64,000 nt of DNA from contig JBKBKN010000005.1 in assembly GCA_046294625.1 (NCBI GenBank), forward strand, positions 1 through 64,000, written 5' to 3'. Below, in pieces: positions 44,170 through 53,128 of this stretch. The notes beneath the pieces are model-generated. The model made no database searches, had not been told where the DNA came from, and was given only the letters and a program-made list of their open reading frames with translations. This stretch comes from JBKBKN01 sp046294625. Lineage in GTDB: Bacteria > Bacteroidota > Bacteroidia > M30B66. The number at the start of each line of letters is the position of its first letter. Position 1 is the stretch's first letter. The position numbers were made by a program, and so were the translations under genes.

Positions 44170-45075
44170 ATGTTACACCGTTTTATTACTTCCCGGTTGG
44201 TATCCATCATAACCTTTGCGGTGATGACATTTTGTGGGTTAAACTTGCCTTCCTGTAAAAAAACCGAAGAAGTGTTAATCGATCACAATATTCCTCCTCC
44301 CGATCCAACACTTGCAAATGAAGTTAGAATCAATTTTATAAACAAAAGCTATATAGCACTTTTGGGAAGAAAGCCCAACGCTCAAGAAGTGTCGGCAGCT
44401 AATGCGGTGATTGGTACAAACGAAACATTTACAGAAGAAAATCGCGCAATTGTTTTAAATCAAATTCTGTCCAATCCTGAATTTTACAATCAGGAGTTTG
44501 TTATTGCAAAGTCTGAGCTGTTAAATGGAATTGATACATCTGAATTTACACTCAATATTTTGGTCTTTCAGTCATTTTTAAACAATACAGATTTCGAACC
44601 ATTTTGGCCAAGTTTACAATTTGAAATCAATCGCTTGATTATTTTACGATCCGCCCAATCTCAATTCCAAAATGGTGCAATCGGCATTCGGGAAATACAT
44701 CGGCGCATGGTAGACAATTACTTTTATGACCAAATCAATATGGGTTCACTGAATTTTGTGATAGCCGTTTTTCAACAATTTCTTTTTCGGAATCCAACGC
44801 AATCAGAAGCCGAGCAGGGGGTGAGAATGATAGATGGCTTCTCTAGCTCCTTATTCTTACAAGTTGGTGAAAGCAAAAACGATTTCTGTAATATCTTTTT
44901 CAACTCCCTGCCTTATCGCGAAGGCCAGGTAAAAATCCTGTTTAATCGTTTCCTGTTCAGGTTACCTACTTCACAGGAAATGCAGCATTATACTGGATTA
45001 TATTCCGCCAATGATGATTACAAATCCTTAATCGTAGAAGTTTTAAAAACAGATGAATATGCGGGGATTAAGTAG
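44170..45075 (+). CDS. Lipoprotein with DUF4214-like helical repeats
   Basis: The protein has 301 residues. A hydrophobic signal (SIITFAVMTFCGLNLPSC) with a lipobox gives a lipid-anchored protein beginning CKK. The rest is mostly helical and repeats a pattern seen in DUF4214-type proteins: SYIALLGRKPNAQEVSAA, FQQFLFRNPTQSEAEQG, LFNRFLFRLPTSQEMQHY and a closing LKTDEYAGI. The protein at 47319 shows the same style (VYLQLYNRAPDEFEAWKL, MTADEYRYY). Function unknown; it may act with the DUF1501-like and cytochrome-like exported proteins downstream. Confidence 0.7.
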   Translation: MLHRFITSRLVSIITFAVMTFCGLNLPSCKKTEEVLIDHNIPPPDPTLANEVRINFINKSYIALLGRKPNAQEVSAANAVIGTNETFTEENRAIVLNQILSNPEFYNQEFVIAKSELLNGIDTSEFTLNILVFQSFLNNTDFEPFWPSLQFEINRLIILRSAQSQFQNGAIGIREIHRRMVDNYFYDQINMGSLNFVIAVFQQFLFRNPTQSEAEQGVRMIDGFSSSLFLQVGESKNDFCNIFFNSLPYREGQVKILFNRFLFRLPTSQEMQHYTGLYSANDDYKSLIVEVLKTDEYAGIK

Positions 45076-45111
45076 TTAGCACTAACCTATAACAACAAAT
45101 AATGAAATAGG

Positions 45112-45519
45112 ATGAAAATAAAATCCATCTTCGTAAACCTTCCTATTAAAGACCTTCAAAAGACAAGAGACTTTTGGACAAAACTCGGTTTTTCATTTAA
45201 AGAACAATTTTCGGACGATAGAGCATTATGTTTGGTTCTTAATGATGGATTAAATTATTCAATGCTTATCACCCACGAAATATTCAGCACTTTTACGAAT
45301 AGACCAATTGCAGACGGTTCATCAACACAAGTTTTGACTGCAATACAAGTTGACAGCAGAGAAGACGTTGACAGAATTGTAAAACTTGCCCTTGAAAACG
45401 GTGGGACTCATTATAGAGAAAGTGCCGACCATGGCTGGATGTACTACGACACATTCGCAGAACTTGACGGTCATCAATGGGAAGTGAATTTTACAGACGA
45501 AACACAAATACCACAATAA
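45112..45519 (+). CDS. VOC-superfamily (glyoxalase-like) protein
   Basis: The protein has 135 residues with the paired beta-alpha-beta-beta-beta units of the vicinal oxygen chelate fold: IFVNLPIKDLQKTRDFWTKLGF, then MYYDTFAELDGHQWEVNFT near the end. Such proteins are often glyoxalases or antibiotic-binding proteins; no specific substrate can be read. It is 4 bases upstream of a SRPBCC gene, a pairing common in Flavobacteriia. The pair interrupts a run of exported-protein genes and its wording of codons looks different from its neighbours, suggesting acquisition. Confidence 0.88.
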   Translation: MKIKSIFVNLPIKDLQKTRDFWTKLGFSFKEQFSDDRALCLVLNDGLNYSMLITHEIFSTFTNRPIADGSSTQVLTAIQVDSREDVDRIVKLALENGGTHYRESADHGWMYYDTFAELDGHQWEVNFTDETQIPQ

Positions 45520-45523
45520 AATT

Positions 45524-45913
45524 TTGACAATATTGAAAATAACCAAAAAGGCAAACATTACGGCTGATAAACAAAAGGTTTGGGACTATTACACGCAACC
45601 CGAACACATAACAAAATTGAATTTTGCTGACCCTAGTTGGCATTGTCCGACAGCTACAAACGATTTAAAAGTTGGAGGAAGATATTTAGCCAGAACGGAA
45701 GCCCAAAACGGAAGTTTTGGTTTTGAATTTGATGCTGCTTACAAAGAAATCAACCAAGGAGAAAATTTTTCTTATGAGTTTGGCGGACGTCTTGCAACTG
45801 TTGAATTTAAAGAAGTGAAAGGACAAACAGAAGTGATAATATCATTTGACCCTGAAACAGAAAACTCTATTGAATTACAAAGACAAGATTGGCAAGCAAT
45901 TTTAACTAACTAA
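45524..45913 (+). CDS. SRPBCC (AHSA1/START-like) protein, possibly C-terminally shortened
   Basis: The protein has 129 residues from a TTG start at 45524; no ATG is available nearby. It has the AHSA1 pattern: ADKQKVWDYYTQPEHITKLNFADPSWHCP, GGRYLARTEAQNGSFGFEF and WQAILTN. The fold is a hydrophobic ligand-binding cavity. The stop TAA at 45911 is followed in frame by LKKYSEMN and a second TAA, and family members usually end in a similar helix (NFKKY...). So the annotated end may be a premature stop of about eight residues or a small tandem duplication (CTAACTAA). Cytoplasmic. Confidence 0.82.
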   Translation: MTILKITKKANITADKQKVWDYYTQPEHITKLNFADPSWHCPTATNDLKVGGRYLARTEAQNGSFGFEFDAAYKEINQGENFSYEFGGRLATVEFKEVKGQTEVIISFDPETENSIELQRQDWQAILTN

Positions 45914-46088
45914 AAAAATATTCAGAAATGAACTAATAAAAGAAAACCTGTTGTTAACAACTATTCACCTTAATGATGTCAAAAGTAGTTAATTCAAACA
46001 TTGTGCTCCGAAATCCTTAATGCGGTGAGCTGCAATTTATTATCAATTATCCTACTATCAGAAGAAAATTTACTCAAAACAATATTGA

Positions 46089-47195
46089 ATGAAAAATTTA
46101 ACCTTCCTATTTTTTTATCTAATAATCTTTCAAAGCGCAAGCGCAAACGTCCTAAAACCGGGCTTTGAAAAATCGGAGTATAGGGAGTTGCTTAAAATCA
46201 ACAATAGAGTGCATATCGCATTGGACCAATGGAATGAAAAGAATTCTGTTGCAGCGCCTGAAGAGTTCAATTTTGTTTATCGCTCACCGCTCGTAGCATT
46301 CGATAATATCTGGGATTTATGGGTGCATCAAAGCAAACCTATTGCTGTGATTGCCATTCGGGGAAGCATTCAGACTGAGGCCAGCTTTTTAGCCAATCTA
46401 TATGCCGCAATGATACCCGCAAAAGGCGAGTTGCAGTTGGACAAGGACTTTCGTTTTACCTATAAGTTAGCTGATCATCCTAAGGCTGCTGTGCAGGTTG
46501 GCTGGTTTGTAGCAATGGCTTATCTGTCAAAAACAATTGAAAGCAAAATAGACTCTTGTTACAAATCCGGAATCAAAGATTTTATTTTAACTGGTCATAG
46601 TCAGGGTGGAGGCATTACTTACATGCTCAATGCATATTTAAAAAACCTAAAACTTGACAAAAAGCTGCCGCATGATATTTATTTCAAAACATACTGCAGT
46701 GCAGGCCCCAAACCTGGCAACTTATTTTTTGCTTATGATTATGAAAATGCAAACAAAGGAGGATGGGCGTTTAATGTTGTGAACATGGCAGACTGGGTGC
46801 CAGATGTTCCGTTTTCCATTCAAACCGTAGATGATTTTACCGCAGTAAACCCTTTTCGACACGCCAATTCGATGATTCGTGAGCAAAAATTTCCTGCCAA
46901 TATTGCACTGAAACGAGCATACAAGCAACTGAGCAAACCAGGGAAAAAAGCGCAAAAAAACTATCAGAAATACCTTGGAAACATTGTTTCAAAGGCTGTG
47001 AAAAAGCAAATACCCAACTTTGAAGCACCAAAGTATTATGAAAGCAACTATTATGTTAGAACAGGAAATATTATAGTGCTTCAACCCGATGAAGATTATT
47101 TTAAACTTTACAATAACGACATTAATAACGTAAACATATGGCAACATCATTTGCCGGAGCAATATTTGTATTTACTAGAGAAATCAGACTATTAA
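46089..47195 (+). CDS. Exported lipase, class 3 type alpha/beta hydrolase
   Basis: The protein has 368 residues. A signal peptide (LTFLFFYLIIFQSASA) precedes the body. The catalytic serine elbow is GHSQGG at about residue 169, after AVIAIRGSIQTEASFL, which is the lid/oxyanion region of class 3 lipases. The later YCSAGPKPGNLFFA and VVNMADWVPDVP match the Asp region of fungal-lipase-like enzymes. It likely hydrolyses acyl esters outside the cytoplasm. It precedes the 47319 lipoprotein gene on the same strand. Confidence 0.85.
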   Translation: MKNLTFLFFYLIIFQSASANVLKPGFEKSEYRELLKINNRVHIALDQWNEKNSVAAPEEFNFVYRSPLVAFDNIWDLWVHQSKPIAVIAIRGSIQTEASFLANLYAAMIPAKGELQLDKDFRFTYKLADHPKAAVQVGWFVAMAYLSKTIESKIDSCYKSGIKDFILTGHSQGGGITYMLNAYLKNLKLDKKLPHDIYFKTYCSAGPKPGNLFFAYDYENANKGGWAFNVVNMADWVPDVPFSIQTVDDFTAVNPFRHANSMIREQKFPANIALKRAYKQLSKPGKKAQKNYQKYLGNIVSKAVKKQIPNFEAPKYYESNYYVRTGNIIVLQPDEDYFKLYNNDINNVNIWQHHLPEQYLYLLEKSDY

Positions 47196-47318
47196 AGCAA
47201 TGAACGGGACATGGAAAAAGAACCATTAAAATATTTCACAAGCCTTCTTAATTCACTGAAAAGAACATTTTTTCAGCTGCGCCTTAATTATCAAAATTTA
47301 GATCATTTTGATGTTCGA

Positions 47319-47834
47319 ATGACCACAAAAATCCCAATATTTAGGTTCGCCAAAGGGATAATGTTAGTTACGATAGCGGCTTCCTTATCGCTTTCTTCCT
47401 GCAAAAAAGAAACGATTTTCGTTTACGGAATCGAAGATGTAAACGTGCGAAGAAAAGGCGATAATAAGCAAAATAAAAAAAATGAAGTCGAGTTCATTTC
47501 TATAGCCTACAATGATATTTTCGGCGCTTCGCCAAGTCAAACCTTATTGAGCAGACTTTCTGTTATTTATGTGGCTTTTGGAGACAAAAAGCTATTGGAA
47601 GACTTGATTATCAGAAACATGCTCAATAGTCCATCGGCAAACATTCCAACTGATCTGCACATGAGAACGAATGTGGAACAATTTGTGCGAGAAGTGTATT
47701 TGCAGCTATATAACCGTGCCCCCGACGAATTTGAAGCATGGAAGCTCAAAGAATATATACAATCGGACCTTAACCTGACTGTGCAACATGTGTATTACGC
47801 AATGATGACTGCCGATGAATATCGGTATTATTAA
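47319..47834 (+). CDS. Small helical lipoprotein related to the 44170 product
   Basis: The protein has 171 residues from the ATG at 47319, chosen because the lipoprotein signal (FRFAKGIMLVTIAASLSLSSC) follows directly; the frame is open from 47211 without signal features. The mature part begins CKK and is helical (FISIAYNDIFGASPSQTLLSRLSVIY, VREVYLQLYNRAPDEFEAWK, YYAMMTADEYRYY), sharing the DUF4214-like style of the protein at 44170. It is followed by the Tat-exported gene at 47957. Function unknown. Confidence 0.65.
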   Translation: MTTKIPIFRFAKGIMLVTIAASLSLSSCKKETIFVYGIEDVNVRRKGDNKQNKKNEVEFISIAYNDIFGASPSQTLLSRLSVIYVAFGDKKLLEDLIIRNMLNSPSANIPTDLHMRTNVEQFVREVYLQLYNRAPDEFEAWKLKEYIQSDLNLTVQHVYYAMMTADEYRYY

Positions 47835-47956
47835 GTGAAAAAAAAAGGTGAAAAGTGAAATGCGAAATATAAGATGTTAAAAGTCAATATTGATGCATGT
47901 TTGGTGCTGATTGCCAATAACCAACAGCTAAAAGCCAATATCTAAAATTAAAAGAT

Positions 47957-49258
47957 ATGAAGAGAAGAAGTTTTTTGAAGAAAACAGCCATAGCCGGAGC
48001 AGGAGCCTTTGCAGTGCCTTATATCCTGCCTTCGGGCCGACTGTTTGCTGCGTCTGGTAACCGAATAGCCAATCATGTGGTGTTTTGTCTTTTTGCCGGA
48101 GGGGTTAGAAATATTGAATCAATCGAGAAAAGCAAAGGTAACTTAATGCCACGACTATTGAGCGGAAATGAACCCGTATCTTCAGAAATAGCCGGTGGTA
48201 TGAGTCCTCTGCCACCACATACTGGTTCATCACTCCAATCTTTGGGCACACTCTATAAAGGCTTCAGATATGCGCAGGGGCCTACAGGACATTTCAACGG
48301 TCATTCTACAGCGATCACAGGACATTATACCTTAGTTGATCTCAATATTAAACAACCACCTCAATTCCCTACCATTTTTGAATATTACAGAAAGCACAAC
48401 AGTTCATCCAACAGCCCCTTAAATTCATGGTGGATTGCCAATATGCTCGGTCCGTATCCTTCACTTAATTTCAGTGCATATCCGGGTTATGGTGCCAAGT
48501 ATGGTGCCAATTTTATGCAGCCGCACAGCATTGTGAATCAATATGGACACAATGCCATGTCCAATCCTTTTCAACTCAATATGCAGCAGTTTGATAAGGT
48601 GAGTGAAATGCGTAATTTTTTCAATAGCAATTTCAGGAAACCGAATGAGACAAACGGCGATTCTATAGAAAATCTTTCGTTGGATTATGATCGCATACAA
48701 ACATTCATTAAAAACCTACTTACGCAGAATGCTGCAGGACAATTTGCCAATCCCTATGGAGTTGGTACGTCCATGAATGCTGATATGTACAACATCTTCT
48801 TTGCAGAAAAGGTAATTGAAGAATTTAAGCCAGAATTGCTCGTAGTAAATATGCAAGGAGTAGATATCTGCCATTTCAATTACACCGAATATTGCGATAA
48901 TCTTCGAAAAGCCGATTTTGCAGTAGGCCGCTTATGGAATCGTATTCAATCCACTCCCGGCATGGCTAATGATACTATACTGATAATAGCGCCTGAACAT
49001 GGCCGAAATTATGAACCCAACAACCTCGTGGATGCTTTTGGTCAAAGAGCCATCGACCACACAAGCGACCCTACATCGCGAGAAATATTTTCGCTCATTG
49101 TTGGTCCGCCCGGTAAAGTAATTCAAAATCAAGTGATTCAGCAAGTGACCGGAGAGAGCATTGATATCGTTCCTACGATTGTAGAGATACTTGGTTTCCG
49201 CTCCGATATTCCATCAGGACTCTTATCGGGAAGGCACTTGCACGAAGCATTTGTTTAA
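47957..49258 (+). CDS. Tat-exported DUF1501/sulfatase-like protein
   Basis: The protein has 433 residues. The twin-arginine signal is clear (MKRRSFLKKTAIAGAGAFAVPYILP). The body resembles alkaline phosphatase/sulfatase-fold DUF1501 proteins: NHVVFCLFAGGVRNIESIEKSK, GPTGHFNGHSTAITGHY, VNMQGVDICHFNY, LIIAPEHGRNYEPNNLVDAFGQRAIDHTSD, and a C-terminal IVPTIVEILGF. The conserved His/Asp groups could bind metal, but an activity cannot be named. In other bacteria DUF1501 genes pair with DUF1553/DUF1800 or cytochrome-type partners, which fits the exported neighbours here. Confidence 0.75.
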   Translation: MKRRSFLKKTAIAGAGAFAVPYILPSGRLFAASGNRIANHVVFCLFAGGVRNIESIEKSKGNLMPRLLSGNEPVSSEIAGGMSPLPPHTGSSLQSLGTLYKGFRYAQGPTGHFNGHSTAITGHYTLVDLNIKQPPQFPTIFEYYRKHNSSSNSPLNSWWIANMLGPYPSLNFSAYPGYGAKYGANFMQPHSIVNQYGHNAMSNPFQLNMQQFDKVSEMRNFFNSNFRKPNETNGDSIENLSLDYDRIQTFIKNLLTQNAAGQFANPYGVGTSMNADMYNIFFAEKVIEEFKPELLVVNMQGVDICHFNYTEYCDNLRKADFAVGRLWNRIQSTPGMANDTILIIAPEHGRNYEPNNLVDAFGQRAIDHTSDPTSREIFSLIVGPPGKVIQNQVIQQVTGESIDIVPTIVEILGFRSDIPSGLLSGRHLHEAFV

Positions 49259-49277
49259 AAAATCAAATTTTAGCCCA

Positions 49278-50228
49278 ATGAAAATATTGCAAAAAATAGC
49301 ATTTGCCTTCACCCTCTTGATTGGGGTACTTGCTATGTTTCAATCCTGTCAAAAAGAAGTAGTGAAGCCCGACAATCCTTTTGATGCTATTGACCGAGGC
49401 GACAATGGCAATGTGAATGATACGGTTAATCCTACCAGCTTATTGAGCCTACACCAGAATATTTTTATCCCGAAATGTGCCATGCCGGCTTGTCACGATG
49501 GCACATTTGAGCCTGATTTCAGGTCTTTGCAGTCAAGCTTTAGCACCTTGGTTTATCACCCAATCATTAAAAACAATGATTCAGGAACTTTTGAGTTTAG
49601 AGTAGTACCTTATGACCCTTCTAAATCTGTCCTTTTTGAGCGTATTACCAATTGTTGCTTTGTGAATGAAAATGATCGTATGCCACAGGATAATATTGGC
49701 ACGCCTCTACCACAAGCTGATATCAACAACATTCGAACCTGGATTGAAAATGGGGCACCCAATCAAAATGGTGCAATTTCTGGGCCACCTGACCGTGAAC
49801 CTGTGTTTCCTTTATATGTGGCAAGAAGCAGCAATTATCTCACTAACCTCGATACAGTGACTAACCGTATAGATGGCACCATAACCAGTCCTTTTAAAGT
49901 TCCGGTAAGTATGGATTTAATCAGAATATTGGTGTTTATCGAAGATGATTGGACACCCGTAAGTCAAATGCAATACAATAAACTTTATCTGAGCACTTCA
50001 ATGAATGATTTTAGCAATCCTATTGTGGCTAATGCAACATTTTTAAATTTTCCACCTTTGCCTCAGGCTTGGATGGTAAGCTTGAATGTGGCTAATCTTC
50101 CGGTAAATCAACAAATTTTTATGCGCTACAATGCAAATGATGGAGGCCGACCATTTCCTACGCAATTTCCAAAGAATTCCACTAATGATTTTTTTAAGCA
50201 ATACTGGAGTTTTATCAGATTCAACTAA
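49278..50228 (+). CDS. Cytochrome-c-like lipoprotein
   Basis: The protein has 316 residues from the ATG at 49278 (MKILQKIAFAFTLLIG), which starts a lipoprotein signal ending FQSC; the frame extends back to 49191 inside the previous gene. Near residue 70 the sequence IFIPKCAMPACHDGTFEPDF has a CH group with CxxxxCH spacing, as in planctomycete-type cytochrome domains, rather than the standard CxxCH. A second CC (ITNCCFVNENDRMPQ) and a distal Met follow. The C-terminal half is beta-rich. It may carry heme and act with the DUF1501-like protein, but heme binding is not certain. Confidence 0.7.
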   Translation: MKILQKIAFAFTLLIGVLAMFQSCQKEVVKPDNPFDAIDRGDNGNVNDTVNPTSLLSLHQNIFIPKCAMPACHDGTFEPDFRSLQSSFSTLVYHPIIKNNDSGTFEFRVVPYDPSKSVLFERITNCCFVNENDRMPQDNIGTPLPQADINNIRTWIENGAPNQNGAISGPPDREPVFPLYVARSSNYLTNLDTVTNRIDGTITSPFKVPVSMDLIRILVFIEDDWTPVSQMQYNKLYLSTSMNDFSNPIVANATFLNFPPLPQAWMVSLNVANLPVNQQIFMRYNANDGGRPFPTQFPKNSTNDFFKQYWSFIRFN

Positions 50229-50243
50229 AATTGATTGTAAATA

Positions 50244-50699
50244 ATGAAAATCAAGCTTATTTTCCGCTATGCGTTCACCTTGACTTTGGTAATATGCATG
50301 CTTTCATCCTGTAAAAAGGAAGAAAGTTCATGGAGTGAAGTACCTGAAATCAAATTTATTTCTATCAGTCCTTCAAGCTTAGTGCAATTCAGCAGTCCAC
50401 TGACCATCACCATTGAATATCGTGATGGAGACGGCGATTTGGGCGAAAATAGTCCTGATGTGGTCAATACTTTTGTAACAGATAGTCGAAATAACCTCAC
50501 GTATCAACTTCGCACACAGCAACTTGCCCCCGACAATGCTAATATTGCTATTACCGGAAGACTGAATATTGAAATTCCTTCCGTAGCAGTGATTGGTAGC
50601 GGCAACAGTGAATCCTTCACCTATAGTATTTATCTCACCGATCGAAAAGGCAACCGGAGCAATACCATTACCACATCGAGCGTTACAGTCACTAAATAA
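50244..50699 (+). CDS. Small lipoprotein with cadherin/Calx-like beta domain
   Basis: The protein has 151 residues: a lipoprotein signal (FTLTLVICMLSSC) and one beta-sandwich domain containing YRDGDGDLGENSPDV, an acidic loop suited to calcium. It ends SVTVTK. The gene begins 16 bases after the cytochrome-like gene and ends 7 bases before the LEA-like gene. Function unknown. Confidence 0.7.
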   Translation: MKIKLIFRYAFTLTLVICMLSSCKKEESSWSEVPEIKFISISPSSLVQFSSPLTITIEYRDGDGDLGENSPDVVNTFVTDSRNNLTYQLRTQQLAPDNANIAITGRLNIEIPSVAVIGSGNSESFTYSIYLTDRKGNRSNTITTSSVTVTK

Positions 50700-50705
50700 T
50701 CATTC

Positions 50706-51182
50706 ATGCCCTTCATTCGCTTTACCATTTTTCTGTTTTCGATAGTCTTTATTGTCAGCACAACATCTTGTGGCATTTTTAGCCAACCGCGCGAACCCCA
50801 AATCGAAAAAATTACCAATGTGAAAGTGGGTAAAATCAATGATGGTAAATTGGATTTGAAAGTGAGCACAAAGCTTTACAATCCCGATCGTATTAAATTC
50901 AGAATTAGGAAAGTGGATTTGGATATTCTCATCAATGGCTATCCGGTGGGAAAAATTACTAATCCTTCTGTTATCAGAATTCCAAAAGAAACCAATGCGG
51001 ACATTGATTGGGATATTGAAGCTAATCTGATGAAACTGCTCAAACCTGGTATGCTGCTTAGCGTAATCACACAACAGAAAATGAAGCTGGAGCTGAGCGG
51101 ATATATTCGGGTAAAAAAATCACTTTTTGCGAAGAACATTCCCGTGCGGGTTGACAGTCCTTTTGAGATTCCTTACCGGTAA
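50706..51182 (+). CDS. LEA14-like (water-stress domain) lipoprotein
   Basis: The protein has 158 residues: a lipoprotein signal (IFLFSIVFIVSTTSC), then a LEA type-2 style immunoglobulin domain (VKVGKINDGKLDLKVSTKLYNPDRIKFRIRKVDLDILINGYPVGKI). In plants such proteins are linked to desiccation; the bacterial role is unknown. It is the last gene of the + strand run of exported proteins and converges on the BASS transporter. Confidence 0.72.
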   Translation: MPFIRFTIFLFSIVFIVSTTSCGIFSQPREPQIEKITNVKVGKINDGKLDLKVSTKLYNPDRIKFRIRKVDLDILINGYPVGKITNPSVIRIPKETNADIDWDIEANLMKLLKPGMLLSVITQQKMKLELSGYIRVKKSLFAKNIPVRVDSPFEIPYR

Positions 51183-51203
51183 AATTTTAAGATTCATAGA
51201 AAG

Positions 51204-52076
51204 TTAGACTGAAGGCGAAGTTTTTATAAAACGATAGCCTAGCATAATCACCATAAAACCGGTCAGGAACATCAGTAAACTGTATATTGCACTTGGAATG
51301 GCAGCATTTGAATTTTGAAGCAATGTTGCTGCGATGAAAATACCTAAGGTGCCATTTTGAATTCCACTTTCTATTGCAACTGTAATTGATTGTTTGGCGG
51401 GCAGCATAAATATTTTCCCTATGGCAAATCCAATCAACATCATGCCGACATTGAGTGTAAGCATAATAGGACCAGTGAGTTGCATGAGCTCCACTAAATT
51501 TTCGCGCTCTTTAATTATGGCAGCCGCAATAACCAATGCCAGAAAAAATGCTGAAAAAAACTTCACGGGTTGATCAGCTTTCTCACTAATTTTTGGTTTC
51601 TTTTTCTTGATATACATGCCCAAAGCAACCGGAATTACGGTAATAGCAAATATTTGAGCAATGGTTCTGCCTAATGGAAGCGTTACACTTCCTTCTTCAC
51701 CAAAATGAGTGATGGAATAATTCACAATCAAAGGAATAGTGATTACCGTGACTAAAGATGTAATAGCCGTAAGACTAATGGAAAGCGCTGTGTCGCCCTT
51801 AGCTAAGTGAGAAATGAGATTGGAAGTAGCACCGCCCGGGCAGGCAGCAATAATCATTACACCTACTGCAAGTGCACCCTGAATATGAAATATGGAGATG
51901 AGCAAATAACCAACTATAGGCAACAATATCATTTGGCAAACAACACCTACGAAAAATGCCTTTGGAAAAGAAATGATTTTTTTAAAGTCGTTGATTTGCA
52001 AAGAAAGCCCCATACCTGCCATGATAAAGGCCAATGCAAAAGGCAAAAATACTTTGGTTAATATACTTTCTTCCAT
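51204..52076 (-). CDS. Bile acid:sodium symporter (BASS) family transporter
   Basis: The protein has 290 residues and about ten membrane helices. Motifs of the family are LAFIMAGMGLSLQINDF, VGVMIIAACPGGATSNLISHLAKGDTALSISLTAITS and IAVESGIQNGTLGIFIA, which carry the Na+-binding loops. Bacterial members import organic anions such as bile acids, pantoate or taurine derivatives with sodium, so the substrate is open. Its start lies about 117 bases from the divergent esterase gene. Confidence 0.93.
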   Translation of the reverse strand: MEESILTKVFLPFALAFIMAGMGLSLQINDFKKIISFPKAFFVGVVCQMILLPIVGYLLISIFHIQGALAVGVMIIAACPGGATSNLISHLAKGDTALSISLTAITSLVTVITIPLIVNYSITHFGEEGSVTLPLGRTIAQIFAITVIPVALGMYIKKKKPKISEKADQPVKFFSAFFLALVIAAAIIKERENLVELMQLTGPIMLTLNVGMMLIGFAIGKIFMLPAKQSITVAIESGIQNGTLGIFIAATLLQNSNAAIPSAIYSLLMFLTGFMVIMLGYRFIKTSPSV

Positions 52077-52193
52077 GGGTTTGACATTGATGCTGTGAAA
52101 GATAGGTCTTTGATCGCCGCGTTTCCAAATTTTATTTTTGTAAATTTCATTATAAACCTAAATCACCATCATTTAATCTTGCAAATTTGCTGC

Positions 52194-53105
52194 ATGAGAA
52201 GTCTTTTTTATTTAGGATTGTTGGGCATTTTTGGACAAGTTTCGGCGCAAATTCCGAAGGTAAGTTCGGGCAAAATTGAACGACATCTTATTGAATCAAA
52301 ATATGTGAAACCGCGCAATGTCGATGTGTGGCTTCCTGAAAATTATAGCTTGGAGCAAAAATATGCAGTACTTTACATGCATGATGGACAAATGCTCTTC
52401 GATTCTACCATTACATGGAACAAACAGGAGTGGGGAGTAGATGAAACCATGGGGCAACTTTTAGAATCGAAAGCCATTCGACATACCATTGTGGTGGGGA
52501 TTTGGAACAATGAATCGCGTCACAGCGAATATTTTCCTGAAAAGGTTTTTCAGCAACTCAGCAAACAACAGGTAGAAGATATTAAGCGCCGCTCAATAGA
52601 AAAGGGGAGAGCTTTGTTTGAACGAGACGTGCAATCTGACAATTATTTGAAATTTATCGTAAACGAACTGAAGCCTTTTATAGACCAACACTATGCAACA
52701 CATCCTGATCAGACTAATACCTTCATAGCCGGATCGAGCATGGGCGGGCTGATTTCGCTATATGCGCTTTGCGAATACCCTGAATTATTTGGTGGTGCAA
52801 TATGCCTTTCAACTCATTGGCCCGGCATTTTTACTGATGAAAACAACCCGGTGCCGGACATTATTTTAGACTACATCAACCAAAGGCTGCCTGATGCAGC
52901 TAAGCATAAACTCTATTTCGACCATGGCACCATCAATCTTGATGCAGCCTATCCAGCTTTGCAGGTAAAGGCCGATGCAATCACCAAAAACAAAGGTTAT
53001 GCGGCAGCCAATTGTTTAAGCTTATCCTTCGAAGGTGCCGACCATAATGAAAAAGCATGGGCAGAACGTCTGCACATTCCTTTAAAATTTATGCTCGGTT
53101 TTTAA
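52194..53105 (+). CDS. Exported esterase-like alpha/beta hydrolase
   Basis: The protein has 303 residues from the ATG at 52194 (MRSLFYLGLLGIFGQVSAQ), which gives a signal peptide; the frame is open from 52095. The esterase D/enterochelin-esterase-like fold shows VDVWLPENYSLEQKYAVLYMHDGQMLFD, the nucleophile elbow AGSSMGGLISLYAL, and a catalytic-type His in GADHNEKAWAERL. Length and motifs match exported carbohydrate or siderophore esterases (feruloyl/acetyl-xylan or Fes-like). Substrate unknown. Confidence 0.87.
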   Translation: MRSLFYLGLLGIFGQVSAQIPKVSSGKIERHLIESKYVKPRNVDVWLPENYSLEQKYAVLYMHDGQMLFDSTITWNKQEWGVDETMGQLLESKAIRHTIVVGIWNNESRHSEYFPEKVFQQLSKQQVEDIKRRSIEKGRALFERDVQSDNYLKFIVNELKPFIDQHYATHPDQTNTFIAGSSMGGLISLYALCEYPELFGGAICLSTHWPGIFTDENNPVPDIILDYINQRLPDAAKHKLYFDHGTINLDAAYPALQVKADAITKNKGYAAANCLSLSFEGADHNEKAWAERLHIPLKFMLGF

Positions 53106-53128
53106 ACTAAGCTCATCAACCTTATTAA

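Noticed and set aside
49191..49277. Longer start for the cytochrome-like lipoprotein
   Set aside because: It lies within the preceding gene and would bury the lipoprotein signal; the ATG at 49278 begins a clean signal peptide.
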